This document shows, one piece after another, positions 44,251 through 55,711 of a stretch of 64,000 nt of DNA. Each line of letters starts with the position of its first letter. Position 1 is the first letter of the stretch. The notes under the pieces were generated by a model that was not told the origin of the DNA, ran no database searches, and saw only the letters and a list, made by a program, of their open reading frames with translations. This DNA comes from Lojkania enalia (lineage: Eukaryota > Ascomycota > Dothideomycetes > Pleosporales), in NCBI GenBank assembly GCA_010094045.1, contig ML986675.1, positions 125,152-189,151 on the forward strand, written 5' to 3'. The position numbers and the translations under genes were made by a program.

Positions 44251-44504
44251 AAGAGAAGTATATCTTATGCATTCAAAGACCGAAACAATGCTCCCTACAC
44301 ACCAGCCTCCACTCCGACACATCCTAATCAAACCCCAAAGCAGCAAAAACATTTTCAACAAGATCACAAACAAAAAAAGAAACTTACAGATGCATTCGCA
44401 CTACCCTGATATTCCTTCGTCTCCACATCCCTTCGATACTGTTGCTGTTGCTGTTGCATCGCCTGCTGCCGTTGCTGCTCCCTCTTGCTCAGCGCCCTCG
44501 ACAT
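43678..44504 (-). CDS. Small spliced protein of unknown function (133 aa), three exons
   Basis: Exons 44504-44388, 44089-43969, 43841-43678; phases 0 and 1 join correctly and each exon ends at a good GT..AG intron. Exon 1 is Gln/Arg-rich (MSRALSKREQQRQQAMQQQQ), likely a coiled coil. Exon 2 has AGLNLNIFGAFSGALSSKSKKTTHT and NPDGSSTSVEDRDDK. Exon 3 is Ala/Gln-rich (AAGQGAAYASANATEHGKQQ) and ends HVDHLGIEG. There is no signal or membrane segment. The regular amphipathic composition and clean splicing support a real gene. Intron 1 is long (298 nt) and contains the AAAT repeat. I do not recognise the family. It ends about 105 bp from the assembly gap. Confidence 0.65.
44196..44251. repeat. (AAAT)n tetranucleotide microsatellite in an intron
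   Basis: About fourteen AAAT units lie within the first intron of the small 133-aa gene. They lie upstream of the 44090 acceptor on the minus strand, where they read as TTTA and add to pyrimidine/T-rich intron sequence. Confidence 0.92.
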
Positions 44505-45135
44505 GTTGGTTTTGTGAGAGAATGAAAATCAAAATTAAATCAATACAATTGTCTACTAGATACACCAACACCGTGCACGCGTAATCAAGACCCAGCGCAA
44601 TTGTGGAGATGAGGTAGCAATACAATTTACGAGATACGCAGAGAAAAGAACTCTGGTTCATACAGGTACCTATGTATTCATCGTGTTGCGGTCAGACTTT
44701 AGTAGACTAGACGTGAGACAATGATGTCATATTCCCAGCCTTGCGACTTGGGCTCTGTTGCAACACGCCAACCGGTTTTTCTGGAATTCCCCCCCCCCCA
44801 ACGGTGGGACAGCCGATCTTGGACCATTCTATCGTTGGTGTCCAAGGAATCGTGGATTTTCACGTGCGGAAAACAGACGTCGTCTTGGAAGTAAAAAGAT
44901 GTTTGTTTGTAGTAATTAGATATCAAAATTCGAAGCTGAGGACAGGGTCCATTCGTCCATCCACACATGCATGAACAACGCATACAACCCGTATGCATGC
45001 TAAAACCGAGCATATATTCCAGAAGATGTCCCCAAAAAATTAAAAGAAATCACGAAAACACCAATAAATGCCAGACCTAAAAACCAAAAAAGTAAAAACT
45101 GAACTCCTATGACAGTTAAAAAAACCTGCGTCACC
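44505..45135. other. Intergenic, no gene seen
   Basis: Upstream of the small 133-aa gene and 3' flank of MED13. It includes a C-run at about 44790-44799 and an A-rich segment near 45030-45120 that probably holds the MED13 3' end signals (complement strand). Confidence 0.4.
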
Positions 45136-48100
45136 CTATCCCCTCCCTACCACCTTCCCCAACCCTTCAACCCCCCTCCTCGCAACCGCTATATGCCACG
45201 GCACACAACCCTCCCTAGTCCCCCTGATCCCCCTCAACCTCGCCAGCGTGCCCAATCCTCTATACTGCGCCAGCACCTCTTTGAGCAGATTCTCCGCCGT
45301 GCTTCGGCTAGATGTGGTCGGCGTCCACATCAAACTCGTGCTCGTCCGTTCCTGAGCTTGGTTTTGCAAATTGATACCTAGGCCGGGGGTTTGCATGGTG
45401 TTTCCGTTGCCGTTGTTGAGTGGGGTAGTCATTCCAACACTGCTTGGTGAATCAATAGATGATGAGGGCGTGGAAGGCGGGAAAGGGGAGACAGCGTTCC
45501 TTGTCGAGCCCACAGCACCGACCCATAGGATATTCACGCCAACTAGTATCGGTCCTGGTTCAGGGTCTGGCGTTAGTGGGGAAGGAGAGGGTGAATTGGG
45601 AGTTGAGCCGCGCTTCACGAGAAGGCCTGAGATGAGGCAGGGACGGAATTCGACAGTTGAATTGGAATTGTGGAGCCGGTGAGACAGGATTATGGACCAG
45701 GATTCGTCGGTTACGTCGACGAGGCGGGCATCGGGGTCTGCTGAGGGGTCACCTGGTGGCTCGGAGGGTGTCGCGGCAGGGGTGAGGCCGTGGTTTTCGG
45801 GGGATACGCCGGCTTGTGGGGTAGAAACTGGAGTGCTTGATGAGGCGTGGTTACTATTGGGGGGTTGATTGGTTGAGGCTGTAGGCGTGAACTTGAAGGG
45901 TGGGTCGACGTCGACTGTCAGGAGGGTTATGAAGAGGTTGAGCTGGGTTGGGCAGCATGCAATGTACATCCAAGTATCTAGTTCTTCCTTTCCCATCACG
46001 CCTGCCTTCGCGATACAGACTCGCCAGGTCACCCTACGTGCTGAGAGAATTTCGATGGTCGTCTGCCAAATCTCTTTAGCGACCTCACCAAAGACGCGAG
46101 TGCCGAGATTATAAGACATAACATATTTAGACTTCCCACAGCTATCCGTCCAAGCTGCAGTTACCCACACACCATCGAGGCTCACGGCATAGCCGAGATG
46201 GATATAAGAGTTCTCCTTGAGAAGGTCTTGGGGGGGCTCTGCATTAAGCTTGAACGGAATAGTTCGAGGCAAAGTCTCTTCGAGTTGGAAAGACGGAGCA
46301 GAATAGATGCTCAAAGGTGTCTTGTCTCCGCTTGGTGCGCTAGGCGGACAACGGTCGTAGACTTCGCGGGCGAGGTTAACGTAAGTGCTAGCATCGAGCA
46401 CTATCGGCTCTTCAAATGAGGCAATATACTTGATCGGCACAATTTGAAGTACAAGATCTGGCTTCTGCAGCTCAGCTCGACCGGTGCGTACCTGGTCGTA
46501 TGCTTGGTACAGAGACCAAAAGGCAGAGCACAGTTCCCAGACAGCAGATGAAGATTCAAAGGGATCGATCATATAGATGACAAACGCATCTATCTTCTGC
46601 CCGTCGTCTCTCTCTTGCATCTGTACGTGTTTGCCAGCCAGAAGCTCCCCTAGCTGGATACAGGTGTCTCGCAACGCTTTGAAAGCTCCGCGGGTTGACG
46701 GTGGAGAGCCAAGCTTGCAAGGCACAAGACCACCCTCATATTCAGTCACCGTCGACACTCGAGCATGGTTCCCTAGTTTACAGCCTTCGTAAGCAATTTG
46801 GATGTTGAGTAGGAAGTTTTCAAGGCAAAGTTTTAACGAATCACTATGCGGGTAGATACTGAACGTAACGATATTCTTTGGAGCGCTACACGGCGATAGG
46901 CCCAAAGTTTCCCAAAACGGGAGGGCTGGAGGAAGTAAATCCCAGAGTATCTCTGCGCGTCGCACTCTGACATACGGAGGTGGTACCTGGTTGACATAAT
47001 ATCCTGGCGGCGTTACTCCTTCATTGGTTCTTCTCGAAGCGGGCCTTGTTTGTCCTTTGGCCTGGGGTGGTAGTTCTGGAAAAACGTCTGGCATAGCTAT
47101 GAGCGATAATACCTGGCAATCCCAAACCTTTGGGAAGATGCCTTTAACAACGCTCTGCCAATTCATGTCTGGGGGAGAGCGCGTAACTACTGTCGCTCCA
47201 GAAGACTTGTTTTCGTGCAGAAGATCCAAAGTAGTCGATACGATCTGGTCAGTGACCATCTGAGCAATTGAAATGGTGTCTTTTCCGCTTAAGGGTTTCT
47301 CATCTTGTATATCGGGGGCAACATCTGGTTGTGATGTGGGCGTGCCGGGCATTGAGGAAACGATCGGAGAAAAGGAAGGGATGTAGGTGCGAGTAGCATT
47401 GGATGAAAGTTCAATGGGAGGTGGAGCGTTGCTCAAGGACCAGTCCCATGGACTAGGTTCAAAAGACGTCAAAGCGGCCTCGTCTATTTGGAGACCGACG
47501 ATATCATGACTATCCGTAGTCATAGACTCTGCGAATGATGTAGTGGACTTAGGTGTTGCGTTGCCACCATCTGTAGGCAATTTTCTTTTGCCAAGGAAAA
47601 TAAGTCCAGCTGAATGTGGGGTTTGCACGACAGATATTTCGTCCTCGACGTCTTCCTCGAGTATTGAGGACGTTTCGCTCGAAGTATCTGATAAATCACT
47701 ATCAGCCAGATCAGAACGCTTCACAGCTGGGATGCCTTTGGCAGAAGCAACTCCAATGGAGTAACGAAGTTTGGTTAGAAGAGGAAGGTCTCGGAGGCTG
47801 GCCGGCCGTTTTGAAATTTCCTTCGGCTTTTCCTTCTTCACGCTTACGTCTGTTGCTTGTTTGTCAAGAAAGCTGAACCGCCCATCGTGGTATTTCGCAT
47901 CGGAGAGAGTTATCTTCTGATTAAACCTTACCGGCTCGAAGACGCTATCATGATGACGTCCAGCAGTCTGATCCTTTGGAGTCCGCAGCGCAGCTTTTTC
48001 CCTTGGGGAAGGTAGCAGCTTTTTTTTGACAAACTGTGGACTTAACGGTGGCGTGGGTTCCCTTGCAGGAAGAACCTCAGGGGTCTGCCGGACCAGTCCC

Positions 48101-50162
48101 TGAGACTCAACACAGTCTGCTTGCTTTTCTAGTGGAGAAAATTGCTCAGTCAGGCGCTCCTCCATCCTACTATCCTCGGGATCTTCTTCGTTTGGATCCC
48201 CAGCTGTGGCAAGAGCATTCTCAAGTGCAGCTAAAGGGTCAGACGACTCCTCTTTGACCACAGGGCTGGGTTGAGGAGGCACTTCCTTTTCTGTTTTGGT
48301 TTTCTGGGCAGCCACAGATGGTTTGCTATCTTGGACAGTGGATACATCAAGCATATCCATATCATCACCGTCTGGCTCGTCGAAGAAGTTGAAGTCTGCA
48401 TCCGTCACTCCATTGCCATCGTATCCGTCTTCGTCCATATCTTCGAATAAATCATCATTCCCTGTAGAAGCGTTGAATTGATCGAATGGTTGGGGGAACC
48501 CCGGGGAAGTCGCAGGCAGCTGCTGTTCTCCTGTCACAGCACTATCATGGGGCACCGATAGGTTAATTGCTGGATTACTGCCACCAGGCGCCAGTATTGT
48601 ACTTGTTGTGGTCCCAGAAATGCTCGGATGATCGCTGGTAGAAACTGCAGTACCAGGCGCTACGCCATCCGGAGGAGTCGGATAGACTCCGCTGACTGCT
48701 TGCAGATCACCGTATGCACCGGCGCGAAAATTGAGCGGAGACGAGGGAAGCAGGCTATGGTTTTCTTCCTTAGGCTTCGCCGCTTCCTCTTCTGCTTTCT
48801 TGGCCCTACGACGTGCTTCAAGAGCCTTATCTCGTTCCGGCTTTCCCAAAAACCATTCTTGCGCTACATCGATGGGATCCCGATAGCCACGTGAATTCTC
48901 CGTCTCAAACCAGTCGAGTGGGCCTTCAGGGGAAGGCAGGCTTTCTAGCTTAGCTGAATCTTCGTAGAAAAAACATAGTGCTCGAGGCCAGAGCACATCG
49001 CGAGATGAATTATAAGGAGCAGGACTGGATGCTGTAAAGGGACTCCCCTGCGGAAAGCGGATTTTGACCCATGACGTGTTCTTGTCTAAACCGGTGAGCG
49101 AGTAGCCTTTCCATGCCAACCAGCGCGTAACCACAGACTTCCACCTTCCAATGCTTTGTTCCGCTGGGCCAATTTTGATTCTCTTTCGCTGCAAGCGGTG
49201 ATGTACATCTTCTGATATGGTGTCTAGTGGATCATCAAAACTCGCGATTTGCGCGAGGATGCCGTTGGGGGCAACACGAACGCACCTACCGACGAGGCTT
49301 GTTCGTGCATCTTCCACATTGACATCGAGTAGGCTGTGGATAGCGGGATTTGGAAGAGAGATGAAGGACACAATAAGAAAACCCGAGCTAAGCCAATATA
49401 CGTTTACGTTGGTAAGCCAGTACAGAGTCTCTACATTGTTAGACTGATCTTCGTAGACTTGCTGCTGGTATGTAGGTTCTGAGACAAATGTTCGATAATT
49501 CAGCGCGATTGTGTTATGATCTCTTACTAAATAGTACGATATCGAAGCAACAATGGCAGATGTGAACAGCTCGTACAACGCACAACTATCATGAAGCTGC
49601 TGCTGCTCTGAAGGATGACTGGGACGTGAGCCACCAGCCTGGGCACCCTTTAGTGCGGTGGCTAAAGGAGAGTTGGTGGATGCGGAGGAAGGAGCGTTTG
49701 GATGTGCGGTTCTTGGAGGGGGTCGCGCTAGTTCAAAAGCTTTCATTAACCCAGACTGTTCCGCTGTCAAATAATCAGCAACAATGTCTACCACGATGGC
49801 GGCCTACCTACTCTGAAAATGGTAGCCGTCAAGCACCGGCAGATCCAGAGGATTTTGGCTGGCTTTATCTGCGGGCGCGGCCCGGAAGAACCATAGCCAC
49901 GGCCTAGATGCATCTTGCACGACGAGATGCTGCCCCCGTCTCAGCTCAGCCTCAACAACGCGGAGGTCGTCGGACGGGCTCCGGTCGTCGAATATCGCGG
50001 AGGACTGAGTCGGGTTTCGATGGACTGAGAAGGCTCGAAATGCAACAGCCTCGAAATCTGCCTGCAGGATTGATCAGTACTATAGCACGAAAACGGGTGG
50101 ACGCGGCGCTGCGGGCGTACGATAGCTTGCGCATTCGTGTTGCAGTTCTTGAGAAATTCCAT
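45136..50162 (-). CDS. SSN2: Mediator complex subunit 13 (Med13/Srb9/Ssn2), three exons
   Basis: Exons 50162-50121, 50061-49812, 49763-45136, giving 1639 aa. The tiny first exon (MEFLKNCNTNAQAI) joins ADFEAVAFRAFSV after intron 1, which fits the Med13 N-terminal sequence. The N-terminal domain (about 1-400) includes LYELFTSAIVASISYYLVRD and YWLTNVNVYWLSSGFL. A long disordered middle with acidic patches follows (FDQFNASTGNDDLFEDMDED, residue about 540). The C-terminal domain includes DPFESSSAVWELCSAFW, LGYAVSLDGVWVTAAWTDSCG, and DLDTWMY-like text (LDTWMYIACCPTQLNLF). Med13 links the Cdk8 kinase module to core Mediator and mainly represses RNA polymerase II transcription in the nucleus. It diverges from ENP2. 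Confidence 0.92.
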
Positions 50163-50809
50163 TAGACAGACAGATGCCCTCTATGGAACACTCCGGTGAT
50201 AGAGTCTCTGAAGATGCAATCCCAACACTGCAATATGAGCCTTCATCAACTCGGCTCGTTCCGGGCGACGACGCGTCGGGCGCGACTATGGGGCGACGAG
50301 CGGATTGGAGGATATGGGCGAAGGCGAGGCAGTTATCGAGGGTGCATGGTACGTGGGCGTCGTGCGCAGTGGGAGCATGTTGCTCAACTCGACGGCAGAC
50401 AACAGGCGGACGCAAATGCGGAGGACGGGCGCGCCGGGGGTCGCAGTGCGGCCGCAGAGGCGGCTTCGAGCGACGCAGGCAGTAGCACGCAATTCAGACA
50501 GGGCGACGGTGAGGGGCGAAAAGCCCAACGGTGCTCTGCAAATTGTGTGGAGGTGGTGCAGTGAGTGCAGTGCAGCCAGGGTCCCGCCTCGATGGCCGGG
50601 GGAGGGTTGATGGGATGGAAGAGGGCAAGCGACGAGCAGACCGCCCCCTTACAGAGGTTACCCGGCAAGTCCGGGGGGGTTATCCCGGCCGATCAGCCAC
50701 AGCCCTACCCGGCCCGCCTCCGCCAAAATTTACCAAAATTTATCCCGCCTCCGCCATCACATCCCTCTGCTGTGCACTACTCCATGTCGTCTCCCTCGCC
50801 CTCGCCGCC
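50163..50809. promoter_or_regulatory. Shared divergent promoter of MED13 and ENP2
   Basis: 647 bp between the two start codons, with both genes read outwards. It is GC-rich, with a G-run at about 50670. Frames on both strands here are overlapping and have no family resemblance. Confidence 0.6.
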
Positions 50810-53043
50810 ATGAAGATTTCCACCCACTCGGCAGTGCCCGTCTACACCATCTCCGGGTCCAACACTGCGCGCCCGCTGCCAGACTGGCTTGTTCGAAAGC
50901 GCAAACGGAGCCTAAAGCAGGACCCCGAGTTCACCAACCGTGTCGAGCTTCTCCAGGATTTTGATTTCGAGGAGGCTAGCTCCTGCGTGCGCGTGAGCGA
51001 AGATGGCGACTGGGTCATGAGCACAGGTGCGCCCTTCAGAGTTGACCGTCTCAAGATTCTTGCTAATATAAGAAAGGCACGTACAAGCCGCAGATCCATG
51101 TCCACTACCTGCCCCACCTCTCGCTGAGCTTTGCGCGACATACTAATTGCCTGAACGAGACCTTCCTCCTCCTCTCCTCCGACTACACCAAGTCGCTGCA
51201 TCTTCAGACGGACCGCTTCATCGAGTTCCACACCGCAGGCGGACTGCACTATTCCACGCGCATACCTAGATATGGACGGGACCTGGTCTACGACAGACAC
51301 TCCGCCGAGGCGCTTGTGCCGTCCGTCGGCGTCAATACCGATGGGAACGGGGAGGTGTTCCGCCTAAATCTAGAGATTGGGCGCTTTATGAAGGGCTACG
51401 AAGTCGAGGTCGGTGGAAATGATGCTGCGACCGTTGGTGCGCGCGCGTTGCAGGGTGGCATTTCCACAGGTAGCGTGAACACCGCCGCCGTAGCAGAAGA
51501 TAGCCACAATCTGCTCGCTTTTGGTACTTCGCTCGGCACTGTTGAGTTTTGGGATTCGAGGTCGAGGAACCGCGTGGGCATTCTATCTGCATCCCAAGAC
51601 GCATTTGAAGGACGGTCGGAGATATCCGCTCTACAATTTGAACGCTCCGGGTTGGAACTTGCTACTGGAAACTCAAACGGTATCGTCCAGCTCTACGATT
51701 TACGGTCTACGGTCCCACTTCTGAAAAAAGACCAAGGCTACGGCTTCCCAATCAAGAATATAATATACCTCAACTCCTCGACTTCAAGGCGTGCACAAAC
51801 ATCAGAAAACAAGATTCTCACCTCCGACAAGCGCATCATAAAGATATGGGATCGTAGGAACGGCAATCCATGGACGAGTGTTGAGCCCGCGGTGGACATC
51901 AATCACGTCGAATGGTGCAAAGACAGCGGCATGTTGCTCACAGCAAACGAAGGGAAGCAGCAGCACTCATTCTTCATCCCTCAATTAGGCCCAGCACCCA
52001 AGTGGTGCGGCTTTTTAGACAACATTGTGGAGGAAATGGCGGAAGATCCCAATGATCCGCACGCATTTGGCAAGAACTCCGCCGGCGAAGTGTATGACAA
52101 CTTCAAGTTTTTGACCTTGCCGCAGCTTAGACAGTTAAACATGGGTCATCTTGTCGGAACTACCAGTTTACTACGGCCATATATGCACGGCTACTTTGTG
52201 GCACAGAAGTTGTACGAGGAGGCGAGACTAATTTCGAACCCTGATCTGTGGCAAGAACAACGAGCAAAAAGTATCCAGGAGAAAATCAACAAGGAGAGGG
52301 AAAGTCGCATCCGCGGCAATAAGAAAGTGGCTGTCAAGGTCAACAGGAAACTTGCAGAGAAGATTCTCGAACGTGAAGAAAAGAACGAGCGGAGAAGAGC
52401 AAGAAAAGTCCTGGAGAAGGGTATTGACGACCATATGGTCGATGTCGATGAAGTCCCAGCGGTGGGCGAAGTCGATAGCGAAGAAATTAGACCTACTGGA
52501 GGAGTTCTCAACGATCCTCGTTTCGCAAGGCTGTTCCAAGATGAGGACTTCGAGATCGACGAAGAATCACACGAGTTCCAAGCCATCAACCCAAGCACCA
52601 AGCTTCCCAAGGGTCTGACCGCCGTTGAGCAAGAGGAGATGGAATCTCAGAGGGGCTCAAGCTCGGATGAGTCTTCTTCTGAAAGTGAGGCTGAACAGAC
52701 CCAGCTCGTACGCAAAGATGGATCCGAGGATAAGAATCGTATCTCCTCTTCATCGTACAAGAAGTCTGGACACAAGGCCCAGCGTGGTCCGCAGATGGTT
52801 GTGTCGTCTTCAAGCAGGAAACCGCAGCAGAGCCGAGACAGAACATTTGGTGCTCGTGTGTCCAAGTTGCAGGACAGATCGGCGCCTACCAACAACAAAA
52901 CGGTTGTGGTTGGCGAAAGAGAAATAACTTTTGCTCCAGCAAAGAAGCAGCGCAAGAAGGCTGCATCAGACGAGGCTCAAGGGCAGCGATACGACCGGAA
53001 AGACAGACGGAGCGCCAGCGGTAATGTATTTAGAAGAATGTGA
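50810..53043 (+). CDS. ENP2: Ribosome biogenesis factor Enp2/Nol10, two exons
   Basis: Exons 50810-51026 and 51077-53043, giving 727 aa; start context gccgccATGa. The N-terminus begins MKISTHSAVPVYTISGSNTARPLPDWLVRKRKRSLKQD, cut here into recognised pieces: the PVYTISG strand and the PDWL..KRKR helix. A WD40-type propeller follows (about 55-370), with blades such as LLAFGTSLGTVEFWDSRS, LATGNSNGIVQLYDLRS and KILTSDKRIIKIWDRR. The NUC153-like element GVLNDPRFARLFQDEDFEID lies at about 565-585. The tail is charged and Ser-rich. Enp2 is a nucleolar component of the 90S/SSU processome needed for 18S rRNA maturation. Intron 1 (50 nt) ends at AAAG; its phase joins STG/TYKPQIHVHYLP. It shares its upstream region with MED13. 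Confidence 0.93.
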
Positions 53044-53889
53044 AGCCCGGAGGACAAGGTTCTTGCAGACTATCCAATGATACCCTTTTCAGTGTACAAC
53101 CCCGCATACTGTGACCATGGTCTGGAACACGGTGCCAAGGCATATTCTAATTCGAATAGAAAATAAAAAATAAAACAAAAAACTTCCATGAAAAGTGTAT
53201 TTATCACCATGTCTGGTAAATGCACGGCAGACGCTCATCTGCCGTGCTTTACTTCCTATTCGGAGATGGTTCGGAGCCTGTCCCCACAAGGCCTACGGAT
53301 CGCATCTTCCCCCTCAATGCGGAGTAGGGTGAACTTTGCGCTGTCGTCTGTTCCTCGGGGAAACTGTTTTTAGATGGACGTAGGATGGTGGATGATAATA
53401 CCCGATGTAGTGGAAACCCGAATGCCCGGGTCTCACAACAACAAAATATCAGGAGAGATGTCACAGCAGGAAGCAGTGAATACTGGGAATAGGCTTGCAG
53501 TTACGGCGCTGCGAGAGGTATTGCTCAGCGGGATTAACTCCTTCGCTCGGAGCCCCGCCGGCAAACACTCCCCACACAGTAAAAAGGGTCTTGATTGCCA
53601 GATTCGGAGTCGGAACTGCGCACAAACCCCAATTTCTTCCGCTTCCCGATATCAGGCGAGACAGCCAATCACGAACCCGCCCGTTTCACATTACTGTACA
53701 GGCAACCTCAACACCATCAGCGACTACGCGCCGTCTCACCCTCTTCTTCCTCACTTCATCTTTCTGGGCTTCCGAGTTTCTCTCCGTGCTTGTTCTCGCA
53801 TCCTTCTTCTTCCGAGCGTCGCTCCTTGAAATCCTAGGGACTCACCGCCGAACGGGCATCACATAATTTTTGCCAGATAACTACCTACC
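53044..53889. other. Intergenic: 3' flank of ENP2 and promoter of cytochrome b5
   Basis: No gene is visible; overlapping frames at 53374-53866 are not supported. The last 230 bp are pyrimidine-rich, as in fungal promoters, and contain the CCAAT box listed separately. Confidence 0.5.
53665..53669 (+). promoter_or_regulatory. CCAAT box upstream of cytochrome b5
   Basis: agCCAATca lies about 220 bp upstream of the cytochrome b5 ATG. The HAP/CBC complex binds CCAAT in fungi and commonly regulates heme and respiratory genes, which fits a heme protein. Confidence 0.4.
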
Positions 53890-54664
53890 ATGGCTGACAA
53901 GGAATTCACCTACTCCGACGTCTCGGAGCACAACACCAAGAAGGACCTCTACGTTGTCATCCATGACAAGGTGTACAATGCGTCGAGCTTCATCGACGAG
54001 CACCCGTACGTACTCCTCAATTCAATTCCAGCGCCACGCTAGGCCTCGAAGTGAGATAGCGGGGGAGTCCTCCGAGGCCCACGTCCAATGTCCTCCCCAC
54101 GCAATCTACTTCCAACTAGTCCCGCTGACACGGATGTAAATTTTTTAGAGGCGGTGAAGAGGTCCTGCTAGACGTGGGCGGCCAGGACGCAACGGAAGCC
54201 TTCGAAGACGTCGGCCACAGCGATGAAGCCCGCGAGATCCTTGACGGACTGCTAGTCGGCAAGCTGAAGCGAAAGGTATACAACCTCTCCATCTCTATAC
54301 ATCTTTACCTTCCATTCCCAAACCGAGCCTGCATTCGGCACAGAGCAACTCCCAGCCAGCGCCGCACCAGCCGAGGAACACAATGCCGGAACCATTCCGC
54401 CATGTGACAATCTCCCCAAGCATCTACAACCTGTCCCAAAAAAAAAAAGAAAAAAAAAACCCCCGGCAAATCGAGAGACCTTACTGACAAGGACATGTAT
54501 AGGAGGGCGACCCAAAGCCCAAGACGTACACCCCGACCGCCTCGACGGCTAATGCCACCGACGGTGCCTCCATGGGCGTCGGCCTCTACGCCATCATCTT
54601 TATCGGCGGTGCTCTCGCCTTCGGCGCCTACAAGTACCTGCAAGCACAGCAGGAGGGCCAGTAA
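53890..54664 (+). CDS. Microsomal cytochrome b5, three exons
   Basis: Exons 53890-54005, 54149-54275, 54503-54664, giving 134 aa. The heme domain (about 5-80) has the first axial ligand in EHPGG (H38) and the second in EDVGHS (H62), 24 residues apart as expected. The [20 protein letters not shown] segment is typical. The C-terminal tail anchor (about 106-125, [23 protein letters not shown]) ends in a few polar residues, giving ER or outer mitochondrial attachment. It donates electrons to desaturases, P450s and sterol enzymes. Intron 1 divides the HPGG codons (HP/GG). Intron 2 (227 nt) is long and includes an A-rich tract near 54430-54460. Confidence 0.93.
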
Positions 54665-55711
54665 GGTAGCTGATCGATTGCATATAGATGAGGGAGGAGC
54701 AAACGAATACATACTCGGTATTCTTTTCGGTCGGGAGAGACCAGACATTCTAGCCTGAGTGGGGAGGACTTTGGAGCATCTAGACGGCGGAATGTCGATG
54801 TGGATGTGGAGGAGAGACCATGAAAACGGGGGCCATAGTGGCGACACACGTGTTCTGTCGTCCATCATTTTCTTTGATTCTACGTATCCTATTCTCTGCT
54901 AAGCTATACCGTGCTCTATTGATAGGAGCCATGCAAATTTACTTTTTTTTATTCGACAACGTCTGACTCCGTCATGTTCATGGAACCCTTCGGATATTCC
55001 ATCAGTCTATCTCATTCCCTTTTTTTTTTGGATTTCATATTTGCTCGTCATTCAGCCCTCGTCTATTCATACAGATACTTGAGACGACATTCGCTCAAAC
55101 ACACTTGCATCATTCCCTGCTTTTTTTAGCTTCTTTGCATACACTTGCTCGATTGAGTTCCCATTCATCCCACTTATAACTGCCCGTCTACACCAACCCA
55201 TAATGTCTAACCTCCATTTCTAAGCAAAAAAACCCCAACAATCACACATCCAGTCCCAAGAACGAGAAGGATTGATCAGACAAGCATTCCATCCGTGTGA
55301 AATAAATCAGTGTACGAATCAATAAACATACACTCGCAGGAAAACAAAACAGGGCAACGCAGAACGCGTCGGCAACATGTGCATACGTATAATGTATATG
55401 TCAGAACCAGATCGGGGCCGTATATATATATATATATGGCCAAGTATTCTGATTCCATGGACACCACGAGTTTTTTAGAAATACTTGTAATAAATGCATA
55501 CGCATAGTGCGGTATGAAATGTATTATTATACCATATGTACCCGGTACCTTTTCATATCATTCATCGCATCCAGCACCCCTCGCCCAACACCACCAAGAA
55601 ATGCAATCTAACAGATCAAAAAAAAAAAAATTTAAAAAACGCCTCGCCATGCAATTTACCCATCTCATTCATCATTTACTCTCACTCCACAGCCCAAAAA
55701 AAAAAAACCTC
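54665..55711. other. Convergent intergenic with simple repeats, no gene seen
   Basis: Between the 3' ends of cytochrome b5 (plus) and the flavoprotein/ankyrin gene (minus). It contains T-tracts, a TA repeat and A-tracts near 55619-55637 and 55693-55706. No coding frame is supported. Confidence 0.5.
55421..55438. repeat. (TA)n dinucleotide repeat
   Basis: About nine TA units in the convergent intergenic region. Confidence 0.85.

Noticed and set aside
50174..50668. Small frames between MED13 and ENP2
   Set aside because: GC-rich overlapping frames on both strands; more simply explained as the divergent promoter.
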